Source: DATBRC01 sp036560485
GTDB taxonomy: Bacteria > Pseudomonadota > Gammaproteobacteria > Burkholderiales > Burkholderiaceae_D
NCBI GenBank assembly: GCA_036560485.1
Contig: DATBRC010000034.1
Location: 59,088 to 123,087, forward strand
Reading direction: 5' to 3'
Length of the DNA: 64,000 nucleotides
In this document: positions 38,623 to 47,800 of the stretch, piece after piece
How the letters are laid out: each line of letters opens with the position of its first letter
Position numbering within the stretch: position 1 is the first letter of the stretch
Position numbers and translations under genes: made by a program
The notes under the pieces: model-generated
What the model was told of the DNA's origin: nothing
What the model saw: the letters and a program-made list of their open reading frames with translations, nothing else
The model's database searches: none

Positions 38623-39096
38623 TTAATGCCGTGTATCCGGCGCTTCCTGCTGGACATTGCCTCTCCATGCACCCGTCGCTTGTCCACGCGATTCCAGGAA
38701 ATTTTTAAAACGCTCCAAATCGCCTGACACGCGTCTGGAAAATACACCGACGGCATCGCCCACGTTTTCGACTACACCTTCCGGGTCATAATCCATCTGC
38801 AGCATGATGCGCGTCGTGTTATCCGCTATCCTGTGGAAGGTGACGACGCCGCCATTTGGCGCGCCATCGACGCTTCTCCATGCAATCCGTTGATCGGGAA
38901 TTTGCTCTGCAATCTCCGCATCCCATTCTTTCTCTTTGCCGGCAACCTTCGCACGCCAATGAAGGTGCGTATCATCCAGTTGCCTGACCTCTTCGACGCC
39001 TTCCATGAACTTAGGAAATTCCTCGAATTGCGTCCATTGGTTATAAGCAGTATTGACAGGTACGTTTACCTCGATCGATTTTTCTACAGTCGACAT
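38623..39096 (-). CDS. SRPBCC-family (START-like) protein
   Basis: A 157-residue polyketide-cyclase/dehydrase-like protein. It begins with a characteristic VEKSIEVNVPVNTAYNQWTQ strand and continues with FPKFMEGVEEVRQLDD, HLHWRAKVAGKEKEWDAEI, and WRSVDGAPNGGVVTFHRI. The fold is a hydrophobic ligand-binding cup. ATG 39096 is chosen because GGAG lies seven bases before it. The C-terminal 25 residues are charged and unstructured. Often found among stress-related genes; ligand unknown. Confidence 0.8.
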   Translation of the reverse strand: MSTVEKSIEVNVPVNTAYNQWTQFEEFPKFMEGVEEVRQLDDTHLHWRAKVAGKEKEWDAEIAEQIPDQRIAWRSVDGAPNGGVVTFHRIADNTTRIMLQMDYDPEGVVENVGDAVGVFSRRVSGDLERFKNFLESRGQATGAWRGNVQQEAPDTRH

Positions 39097-39129
39097 AATG
39101 TTCTCCAATGAAAAATTATCTGAGCCAGT

Positions 39130-39528
39130 TCAATGTTTCCGCTTGAGCGCCGGCTCTTCAGGAGCTTGCTCCTCCTCATATGGAATTGTTTCGACATGAT
39201 CAGCATCAATATCAACTCCATCCGGCGCCACCGTATCGCGTGCTGCGGCTGCACGCTCTCCGGTACCGCTTGAATCACTATCGCTATCCAGATTGGCGTC
39301 CCCGACATCCGGCCCTGCCGTATTGCCCGCAGTGCTCTCTTCAGGATCCGATGTATTGCCGGTTGTCAGCCCCAAGTCAATTTGATGCGCCAATCCCGGA
39401 GCTCCGAATAAATCGCTGCCACTGTCCGAACTATCGCTTGGACCGAGCGCTTGCGTGCCATGCCCTTTTCCAATGATGCGATCGGCTCTTGTAGTAACAA
39501 TGTCAGGGTCTAAAGTACTGGATGCCAT
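39130..39528 (-). CDS. Acidic low-complexity protein
   Basis: A 132-residue acidic protein, rich in Asp, Ser, Gly and Thr, with no predicted fold, one segment LAHQIDLGLTTGN and a stretch DANLDSDSDSSGTGERAAAA. The C-terminus is VETIPYEEEQAPEEPALKRKH. A good GGAG precedes the ATG at 39528, and the SRPBCC gene follows by 33 bases, so the two are probably co-expressed. Function unknown. Confidence 0.65.
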   Translation of the reverse strand: MASSTLDPDIVTTRADRIIGKGHGTQALGPSDSSDSGSDLFGAPGLAHQIDLGLTTGNTSDPEESTAGNTAGPDVGDANLDSDSDSSGTGERAAAARDTVAPDGVDIDADHVETIPYEEEQAPEEPALKRKH

Positions 39529-39774
39529 GTTCGTTCTCCTCAACAAATTGATCACGCTTAACAAGTTCAAGTATCAATTTAGATTGAGAAGAAACGAATC
39601 GGTTCTATCGTTTAATCCATCTGAATTATTTTTAAGTGTCAAAATTTTTAATGGAATGATTGCTCGTTAATTGAAAATGAAACTTCTCTTTTTCAATGCC
39701 ATCAAAAATAAATCAAGGGGAGTTGTTTAAAATCGCATCGCCATTATTTTTCTTCACCAATGATGGAGGAAGCC

Positions 39775-40284
39775 ATGGTTAACAAGCATAAAAATGTATT
39801 ACTCATTTTTCTTTTTGCAATAATGGGAGTCTGTTCTGGAATAGTGGCTTTTGCAGCAGATATGCTGCCATGCAAAGATCAGGATGCAGCAAAAAAATGC
39901 ACGCATCAACAAAGCGCTGCGGATCGAACCGGAGAGGCTCGCAAAGGAAAAGCTTCCTACTACGGCCGCGAATTTTACGGAAAGAAAATGGCTAACGGCA
40001 AGCCGATGAACCCGCGTAGCAATGTTGCTGCCAGCAAGACATTACCGCTCGGCACAAAAGCAAAGGTCACTAATCTGGACACAGGAAAAAGTGCCGTAGT
40101 GGATATTGAAGATCGAGGTCCTTATGTTAAAAACAGGATTGTTGACCTCTCTCCTAAAGTTGCCGAAGAACTCGATATCAAGGAAAAAGGCGTAGCACCG
40201 GTTGTGGTCGATCCTATTTCCATTCCATCTAAAGACGACAGTAAAAAATCCGACACAAAGGGGACGAGCGGCAATACCAAGTAA
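39775..40284 (+). CDS. RlpA-like double-psi beta-barrel protein
   Basis: A 169-residue exported protein: signal peptide (about 1-28), then a DPBB domain from about residue 60 with KGKASYYGREFYGKKMANGK, TLPLGTKAKVTNLDTGKSA, and IEDRGPYVKNRIVDLSPK. The Asp of DRGPY is the residue matching the lytic transglycosylase acid of RlpA. There is no SPOR domain, and the C-terminus is a charged Ser/Lys tail. It probably acts on, or binds, peptidoglycan. GGAGG five bases before ATG 39775 sets the start. Confidence 0.85.
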   Translation: MVNKHKNVLLIFLFAIMGVCSGIVAFAADMLPCKDQDAAKKCTHQQSAADRTGEARKGKASYYGREFYGKKMANGKPMNPRSNVAASKTLPLGTKAKVTNLDTGKSAVVDIEDRGPYVKNRIVDLSPKVAEELDIKEKGVAPVVVDPISIPSKDDSKKSDTKGTSGNTK

Positions 40285-40411
40285 AGCCTCATGCATCCCT
40301 ATTTCTGCCTGATTAAATCTGCGATTTTCTAAGCAATGCTCAACATGATGAATACGAAATAATTCAGACTTATTTGACGACATGTTCCATCGATCACTTC
40401 AGAAAGTCATC

Positions 40412-41425
40412 ATGACATTTAAAAACATCTGGATTCTGATTAAGGCAGCAGCGTCATCCTGGGTCGACGACTATGCGCAAAGCATGGGTGCAGCGCTTGC
40501 GTACTACACAATGTTCTCGATCGCACCGTTATTGTTGTGCGTCATTTCAATTGCCGGATTCGTCTTTGGCGTCGACGCTGCACGCGGTGCAATCTTCGCA
40601 CAGTTGCAAGGATTGATGGGACCGCAAGGTGCGCAAGCTGTAGAAAGTTTGCTCGCGAGTGTGAACAAGCCGGCTCAAGGAATGACTGCTACGCTGGTCG
40701 GAGGAATGTTACTGTTGATCGGTGCGACAACCGTGTTCAGCGAATTGCAGGATGCGCTGGATCGGATATGGCGAGCGCCCAAAAGGAAAAAAGGCGGGAT
40801 CTGGAGTTTGCTCCGAGCACGTATGCTATCGTTCGGCATGATCCTGGGCATTGGCTTTTTATTGATCGTGTCATTGCTTGTCAGTGCAGCGCTGGCCGCA
40901 TTGGGGAAATTGTGGGGATCATTCTTCATCGGGTGGGAGATTCTCGGGCATATATTGAATTTTCTATTCAGCTTCGTCTTCATCACGATCCTGTTTGCGA
41001 TGATCTATAAAATCATGCCGCGTGTAAAAGTAGCCTGGCGAGACGTCTGGGTCGGTGCGGCCGTCACCTCATTGCTTTTCACGCTCGGCAAATTCCTGAT
41101 CGGCCTCTATATCGGCAAGAGCGGATTGACTTCCGGCTTCGGCGCCGCAGGATCCTTGGTGGCAGTGCTGGTTTGGGTGTACTACTCTGCCCAGATATTT
41201 TTACTGGGCGCAGAATTTACCTGGGCATATGCAATGACATTTGGATCGCGTAAAGAACAGCCGCTTCCACCTGCCGCACCGGAGATACCCAGCCGCACGA
41301 CAAAAATAAAGCCGGATAAAAATATGATTTATGCCAAGCATGCTGCACGTGAGAATGATTTTGTCAAAAAAGATGAATTGAATGCCGGTAGGCGAAGAAT
41401 CAACCAGAACTCATTTCATAGATAG
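40412..41425 (+). CDS. YihY/virulence factor BrkB family membrane protein
   Basis: A 337-residue inner-membrane protein with six helices of the YihY family. The signature starts DDYAQSMGAALAYYTMFSIA and includes RVKVAWRDVWVGAAVTSLLF. Despite the names 'ribonuclease BN' and 'BrkB' used for relatives, the family's function remains unclear. The start at 40412 is preferred because homology begins there; a second ATG 30 bases upstream is possible. The C-terminal 60 residues are polar and basic. Confidence 0.88.
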   Translation: MTFKNIWILIKAAASSWVDDYAQSMGAALAYYTMFSIAPLLLCVISIAGFVFGVDAARGAIFAQLQGLMGPQGAQAVESLLASVNKPAQGMTATLVGGMLLLIGATTVFSELQDALDRIWRAPKRKKGGIWSLLRARMLSFGMILGIGFLLIVSLLVSAALAALGKLWGSFFIGWEILGHILNFLFSFVFITILFAMIYKIMPRVKVAWRDVWVGAAVTSLLFTLGKFLIGLYIGKSGLTSGFGAAGSLVAVLVWVYYSAQIFLLGAEFTWAYAMTFGSRKEQPLPPAAPEIPSRTTKIKPDKNMIYAKHAARENDFVKKDELNAGRRRINQNSFHR

Positions 41426-41433
41426 GCATATGC

Positions 41434-41742
41434 GTGAGCGGGATCCTGCCGGCGCATCGCGTCGTTGCGCTGCATCCACCCAGACGCCCCCCCACGCCTA
41501 CTTATGAATTGAGTTCTAACAACAAACCTTTGTATCTGCCCAAAAAAATCGACAAGCACATCATAGTGAGCATAGCAATAAGGCTCACTTCGGAAGGAAC
41601 GATTCGATTCACGGTCAGTATCGGCATTACGGTTCTTGAAGAACGCCACACTAACTGCGAAGTTCTTTTGAAAGATGCGGATTCCGCAATGTATCAAGCC
41701 AAGCGCGAAGGGCGAAACCGCATTGTATTTGCCGGCTCATAA
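41434..41742 (+). pseudogene. C-terminal remnant of a GGDEF domain
   Basis: The last 45 residues of this 102-codon frame match the end of a GGDEF domain: FTVSIGITVLEERHTNCEVL and then LLKDADSAMYQAKREGRNRI. The GGDEF motif, substrate loop and all preceding parts are absent; residues before about 55 match nothing. It is best read as the decayed end of a diguanylate cyclase gene, placed close to two intact relatives at 42.8-51.4 kb. Confidence 0.7.
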
Positions 41743-41891
41743 CGGCATATTTATCGCTCGAATCGAAATCATTCGCAAAAATCCCTTCTCATCCTGAAAT
41801 TTTTGACCTAGATCAACGAAGAATCCTCTGCTGAAATTATCCTTGTCTCTAATAAGTATTTCCACAAGTACTTTCCCTACGGAGACCGAGA

Positions 41892-42287
41892 ATGACATCG
41901 CCCAGCATGACCAACCTGGAGCAAACTGCATCACGATTGCTCTCACGCCGAAAAATCATCCTGTCTGATATACGTGCACGTCTCCATAGCGCCGATGACG
42001 CAAGTAATCTATCTCTAATGAATCATCTGGAAGAAATAGGCGATTGGGCAGAAGCAGATTTATTGAACGACACTGAGATTGCATTGCTGGACAATGAGCT
42101 GGCCGAATTGCGCGATATCGACGCCGCCTTGTTACGTATCAGGACTGGTACGTATGGCATCTGCATCGACTGTGGCGATTCGATTCCGCCAAACAGACTG
42201 CAAGCCCAGATTACCGCGCTACGTTGCATTGGATGCCAAACCAAAGCAGACAAGCGGCACGGTTTGGACCGCAACACTTCGCTTTAA
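41892..42287 (+). CDS. DksA/TraR-type zinc-finger protein
   Basis: A 131-residue protein of the DksA/TraR family. An N-terminal helix-rich half is followed by a C4 zinc finger CIDCGDSIPPNRLQAQ...CIGC (about residues 94-115). DksA-type proteins insert in the RNA polymerase channel and alter transcription during stress. The coiled-coil tip here reads LNDTEIALLDNELAELRDID; the exact DksA tip acidic pattern is not certain. GGAG precedes the ATG by about seven bases. Confidence 0.85.
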   Translation: MTSPSMTNLEQTASRLLSRRKIILSDIRARLHSADDASNLSLMNHLEEIGDWAEADLLNDTEIALLDNELAELRDIDAALLRIRTGTYGICIDCGDSIPPNRLQAQITALRCIGCQTKADKRHGLDRNTSL

Positions 42288-42347
42288 ACACTCCCGCTTT
42301 CATCGGCCTTTTACCTCATTCAATTTTGATCTTTTAAGGAATATAGT

Positions 42348-42731
42348 ATGTCAACCAACCACGTCGTCGCATGGCTTGATCACAAAGAAGCACACGTGAT
42401 TCACTTCACGCCGGAAGCGTCTGAAAATGAGGTAATCAAAACGCATTCGACACACCCGCATTTGCATACCAAATCCGGCATACCGGGGAGTGGCCACGCA
42501 GCTGAAAATGTCACTTACTTTAATGATATTACCAACGCCATCAAGGATTCCCTTGAGATCTTGATCGTTGGGCCGGGCAATGAAAAGCTGGCGTTTTTAA
42601 AGCACTTGCAGAAGCATCAACACGAATTGGCTGAAAAAGTCATCAGCATTGAAACCGTCGATCATCCAAGCAACGGCCAATTGCTGGCGTATGCGCGCAA
42701 ATATTTTGCCAAAGCCGATTTGATGCACTAA
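42348..42731 (+). CDS. Small eRF1-like/translational machinery-type protein
   Basis: A 127-residue protein of a family annotated in Betaproteobacteria as translational machinery protein, with resemblance to domain 3 of eukaryotic release factor-like proteins (AWLDHKEAHVIHF at the start, ILIVGPGNEKLAFLKHLQKH in the middle, and a His-rich loop THPHLHTKSG). Function is unknown. It follows the zinc-finger gene by 60 bases with AAGGA before its ATG. Confidence 0.65.
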   Translation: MSTNHVVAWLDHKEAHVIHFTPEASENEVIKTHSTHPHLHTKSGIPGSGHAAENVTYFNDITNAIKDSLEILIVGPGNEKLAFLKHLQKHQHELAEKVISIETVDHPSNGQLLAYARKYFAKADLMH

Positions 42732-42776
42732 GAACCTAAGTGCGATCAAGTCTGAACTTATAACGAAAAACGAAGA

Positions 42777-44615
42777 TTATTGATTATCAGACGCGACATG
42801 CTTGCGCAATAGCGTCTCAAAATCCGTAGCGGGAATGGGTTTGCTGAAGAAGTATCCTTGCATCTCGTCGCAATCGCCCTTGCGTAAAAAATCAAGCTGC
42901 AATTTTTTCTCGACACCTTCGGCAATGACGCGCAAATTCAGGCTTTTTGCCAATCCGATAATCGCCGTGACGATGGAAGCATCGTCCGCATCAACCTCAA
43001 TATCGCGCACGAACGATTGATCGATTTTCAATTTATCGAGCGGGAAGCGTTTCAAATAACTCAGGCTTGAATAGCCGGTGCCGAAATCATCGATCGATAA
43101 TTTGACGCCTATCGTTTTGAGCGTGTTCATGACAGCAATCGCTTGCTCGACATTTTGCATGATGATGCTCTCGGTGACTTCCAATTCCAGATACTTCGCT
43201 TCCAGGCCGGATTCATTCAACACTTCGGTAGTCAAGTTCGCAATATGGCTGTGATCAAATTGTTTGGCAGACAGATTGACTGCGATATCAATGGGCGGCA
43301 AACCAGCTGATTGCCATGCCTTGTTTTGGCGGCATGCTTCGCGTAAAACCCACTCGCCCATTGGCTGAATGAGTCCGGTATCTTCTGCAACGCCTATGAA
43401 TTTTCCCGGATACACCAATCCCCATTCCGGATGTTGCCAGCGTATCAGCGCTTCTGCCCCCACTATGCGCCCGCTCAGCAAATCTATCTGCGGCTGATAA
43501 TGCAAAACGAATTCCTTGCGCTCTATCGCGCGCCGCAGATCATTACTGACGCGCAAAGTCTCTTGCGCGCGCGCAGTCATTTCAGGCGTGAAAAAAGCGT
43601 AAGCATTGCGTCCCGATGCTTTGGCCTGATACATGGCTGTGTCGGCTGTGCGCAGCAAGGTCAGACCATCGGCTCCGTCGTTGGGGCAAATGCTGACGCC
43701 AATGCTTGCTGTGATGTGCAGATCTTGCTGCTCGATCAGATAAGGCAGCATGATCTCTGAAAGAATTTTCTGCGCAACCAATGAGCTGTTCAGATTATCT
43801 TTCAGATTGGGAAGCACAACCACAAACTCATCGCCACCGATGTGCGCAACCGTGTCTTCGCTGCGAACCAATGCGCGCAAGCGCTGAGCGACCGCCTTGA
43901 GCAGCATGTCGCCAAAATTATGGCCGAGTGAATCATTCACCGTCTTGAATTGATCAAGATCAAGATACAGCACGGCCACATACCAACTGTTACGCGCTGC
44001 TGTCTGCACGGCTTGCGTGATACGGTCCAATAGCAATGTCCGATTCGGCAACCCGGTCAGTACATTGTAATAAGCCAGATATTCAATCCTGCGCTCACCT
44101 TCCTGGCGTTGTTGGTATTCCATGTAGAGACGTTCGTAAGAACGCAACGCAAGGATCAAGGAATTATGGAGGCGATCGTCGGATAATTCTGCCTTGTTTT
44201 TATAGTCATTGATGTCGTATTGACTGATGACTGTTTCTTCCGGCGCCATGCCCGGCTGTCCGGTACGCAGAATAATGCGGATCAGGTTGTTGCCAATCTG
44301 CTCACGAATAAATTTGACCAGCTCCAATCCTGCATCGTCGGTTTCCATTACGACGTCCAGCAGGATCACGGCGGCATCAGGATGTAACTGAATCAGCTCT
44401 CGTCCTTCTGCTGCAGAAAAACCACTAATGAATTCCAGTGGCCGACCAAGATAGTGCATGGAACGCAACACCAGCCGCGTAACATTGTGTACCTCAGGCG
44501 AGTCGTCCACCATCAATATCTTCCATGGGACGGTATTGGTGCTGGTGGCTTCTGGCGGCTGGTATCCCTTCAGCTCATCGCTGAAAGAATATAGCTCTTC
44601 TTCTTGGTCACTCAT
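42777..44615 (-). CDS. Receiver-GGDEF-EAL protein (c-di-GMP turnover)
   Basis: A 612-residue response regulator. The receiver (about 30-150) has phospho-acceptor Asp in ILLDVVMETDDAG and Lys in NDYKNKAEL. The GGDEF domain (about 190-345) keeps an intact motif (VAHIGGDEFVVV) and the inhibitory RxxD site (RSED). The EAL domain (about 365-610) has AEALIRWQHP, DDFGTGYSS and IAEGVE, so phosphodiesterase activity is likely. It can probably both make and break c-di-GMP. ATG 44615 is chosen over 44618 from AAGGA spacing. It diverges from the giant sensor kinase and its receiver is paralogous to the one at 49836, so both probably receive from that kinase. Confidence 0.9.
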   Translation of the reverse strand: MSDQEEELYSFSDELKGYQPPEATSTNTVPWKILMVDDSPEVHNVTRLVLRSMHYLGRPLEFISGFSAAEGRELIQLHPDAAVILLDVVMETDDAGLELVKFIREQIGNNLIRIILRTGQPGMAPEETVISQYDINDYKNKAELSDDRLHNSLILALRSYERLYMEYQQRQEGERRIEYLAYYNVLTGLPNRTLLLDRITQAVQTAARNSWYVAVLYLDLDQFKTVNDSLGHNFGDMLLKAVAQRLRALVRSEDTVAHIGGDEFVVVLPNLKDNLNSSLVAQKILSEIMLPYLIEQQDLHITASIGVSICPNDGADGLTLLRTADTAMYQAKASGRNAYAFFTPEMTARAQETLRVSNDLRRAIERKEFVLHYQPQIDLLSGRIVGAEALIRWQHPEWGLVYPGKFIGVAEDTGLIQPMGEWVLREACRQNKAWQSAGLPPIDIAVNLSAKQFDHSHIANLTTEVLNESGLEAKYLELEVTESIIMQNVEQAIAVMNTLKTIGVKLSIDDFGTGYSSLSYLKRFPLDKLKIDQSFVRDIEVDADDASIVTAIIGLAKSLNLRVIAEGVEKKLQLDFLRKGDCDEMQGYFFSKPIPATDFETLLRKHVASDNQ

Positions 44616-44851
44616 CATCGATCCTTGAATGTGTGGAACGCATTTTATGCATTTCCTCGCTATGCGTCTCACTCGAAAAAGTGTTCTTTCTAAACTATTG
44701 CAGTTCAATGCAGAAGCGTCAAGCAGAACTTCAATATGAGCATGAGCTAAATTTCCAACAACGCTTGATTGCCACAAGAATTTGCCTGATACTTGATTCG
44801 ATTTTGTTGTGTATTCCGCCCTTATTATTAAAACAATCAAAGCATGGGACT

Positions 44852-47800
44852 ATGGAAGCAATCTCTGAAAAAATCACCGCATCAGTGCACGTCGCCAGGA
44901 ATTTTTCGACTGCCGCTTTTCTCGAGCAGGCGATTCATCTGGTCGAAGCCTTGGAACGCTTGCATAACACCAAAACAGTTTATAAAACTTTAACGCCGCA
45001 TTGCTTTCAAATTGATCCCGCCACGCACGCTGTCAATCTGGCCAGTCCTGGTACGGTTCGTGCCGGCAGCTATCTGGAGATTCTGACTTACAGTTCACCT
45101 GAACAGACCGGCCGCACCAATCGCCAGGTCGATCTTCGAACGGATTATTATTCGCTAGGCGTCATTCTTTATGAAATGGTGTGTGGCATACCGCCGTTCA
45201 GTTCGACTGACCCGATGGAACTGCTGCATGGCCATCTGGCCCGCATGCCGGCGCCGCCCGAGCAAGTCAATCCTCAACTGCCTGGCATTGTCGGCAGCAT
45301 CATCATGAAGCTGCTGGCAAAGCGACCTGAAGATCGTTATCAGAGCGACGCCGGATTACTGCATGACCTCCAGCACTGCCTCAATGAATTACAAGGCGGG
45401 AAATCACAAATCGCCGATTTTCTAATCGGGCTGAACGACATTTCCGATCGCTTGCAGATTCCGCAAAAACTGTATGGCCGCGAAAAAGAAATCGGTTTGT
45501 TGTTTGAAGTACTGGACCGGACTGCACGAGGCATGCCGGAACTGATTTTAGTGACCGGTTATTCCGGGATTGGCAAATCGTCGCTGGTGCAGGAAATTCG
45601 CGCGCCGATTATTGGACGGCGCGGATACCTGTTGAGCGGCAAGTTCGACCAGCTGAAAAAAAGTACGCCCTACTCTGCCATCATCCAGGCGCTCGATGGT
45701 TTTCTCAAACAAATTCTCACCGAGAGTGAAGAACAGCTGCAAAACTGGCGTGCAGAAATCCTGGCCGCGCTCGGTAACAGTGCGCAGGTTTTCGTCGAGC
45801 TATTGCCGCGTCTTGAACAAATCATCGGCAAGCAACCGGAAGTAGGCGCAGCCAATCCGGCGGAAGTACAGAATCGCTTCAATGCGATGTTGCAGCGTTT
45901 CCTGCGCATGCTGGCCAAACCCGAGCATCCCGCTGCCCTGTTTCTCGATGACTTGCAATGGGCCGACGCAGCATCGCTGAAACTGATCAAATTTATCTGC
46001 GCGGATTTGAATGACGCCAGTATTCTGCTGGTCGGCGCCTACCGCGACAATGAGGTCGACCAAACTCACCCATTGACCAGCACGCTGGATGATATCCGCG
46101 CAGGAAAAACGCCGGTGCATGAAATCCGCGTCACGCCTTTGCCGCTCGCGTCGATTGAGGACATGCTGGCCGATGCATTTCACAAGACATGTTTTGCGGT
46201 CAGGGAACTGGCTGCGCTGATTGACGAAAAAACCGGTGGCAATCCGTTCTTCATTCATCAGTTCCTGGATACGCTGTACAAGGAAAAGCTCATCTATCTC
46301 GATGGCAAACGGCAATGGTCGTGGAATATCGCGGGCATCAAAGATCTGGCGATCACCAATAATGTGGTCGATCTGCTCAGCAAAGCGATGAGCAATTTTC
46401 CGCAGCCGACACAACTGGCCATTTCATGCGCCGCCGCCATCGGCAACAGTTTCACGCTCGGCACCTTGACGACAGTAATGGAACAAGCTGTCGAAACAAC
46501 GCATGAAGATCTGCAGCCGTCGGTTGCCGCCGGATTATTGATCGATCTCGATGCGTTGACGGATGACGTGGGCCTGCCTGATCGCAATTTCCGCTTCTTG
46601 CATGACCGTGTTCAACAGGCAGCGTATGAACTCGTCAAACTGGGAGGCAAACCTGCGCTGCACTACAGAATCGGTCAACTCCTGTTAGGCAATACCAATA
46701 TCGAGAGCCTGTCTGACGATAAGCTGTTCATGCTGGTCGAGCATCTCAATTGCGGGGTTGAACTGATTACGCAATCGAATGAGAGAATCCAGCTGGCACG
46801 ACTGAATTGCACGGCAGCGAAAAAAGCAAAGCTGTCTGCGGCCTTCGCAATCGCCATGGAATATCTGAATCGCGCCCGCGACCTGCTGCCGGAAAATATC
46901 TGGCAAAGCGATTATGAATTGGCATTCAACGTCTATTTTGAGACGGCAGATATAGAACGCCTCAGCCTCAATTATGCCAAGGCAGATGCATTGTGCGAAG
47001 TGGTGATGGCGAATACGCAATCGCAATTACACAAGGCGATGGTGCTGGAGCTGAAACTGGAACGCTACAGGAGCGCGAACAACTATCAGCAAGCGATTGT
47101 GACAGGTCTTGAAGCGCTGGCATTATTCGGAATTGATCTTCCGGTCGATCCCACCCAGGAACAATACGAAGAAGGCCTCGCCCGGATGAAAAAACTGGAG
47201 CTTGGCAAGAATATCGACGCCGTATTGCAAGGCCCGGTGATGACCAATCCGAATTATGTTGTGTTGACCAGGATTTTTGCCAGCCTGTTGCCTTGTGTAT
47301 GGAATGGCAGTCCGCGCTTGTGGCCGGCCTTGATCTACGAGCAGGGCAAGATTCTGATGGAGAATGGTCACACTGGCGTCTGTTACCAGACTTACGCCGC
47401 TTATGCAGTGACCTTGAGTGCAAAACCGGAAACTGCGCAAGAAGGCGAACGGATCGGCCGTTTGGCCGTAGCGATTGCCGAAAAATTCGGCGACACGACT
47501 ATGCGCAACCGTGCGATGTTAAGTTATGCCGCCTTTTATGCGTCGTGGACCAGGCACCTTGCCGAAACACCGCCGATGTTATTGGAGGTATATGAGTATG
47601 CAGCGAATGTCGGTGATATTGAGTATTTGAATTACGCACTGATTTTTGGCTATACACATCATTTCCTGATTGGCACGCCGCTGCCGAAACTGGCGCAACT
47701 CAGTCGAAAATACAAGGAGATTTTCAAGAAGTTCGGCTCCAACCAATATCGCCTCACCTACGCGATCGACCGGATGATCGTGACGCTGTCCGACAAGGAT

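Noticed and set aside
44633..44851. N-terminal extension of the giant kinase frame
   Set aside because: The 73 extra residues are Cys/Leu-rich, have no ribosome binding site and overlap the promoter region of the divergent gene.
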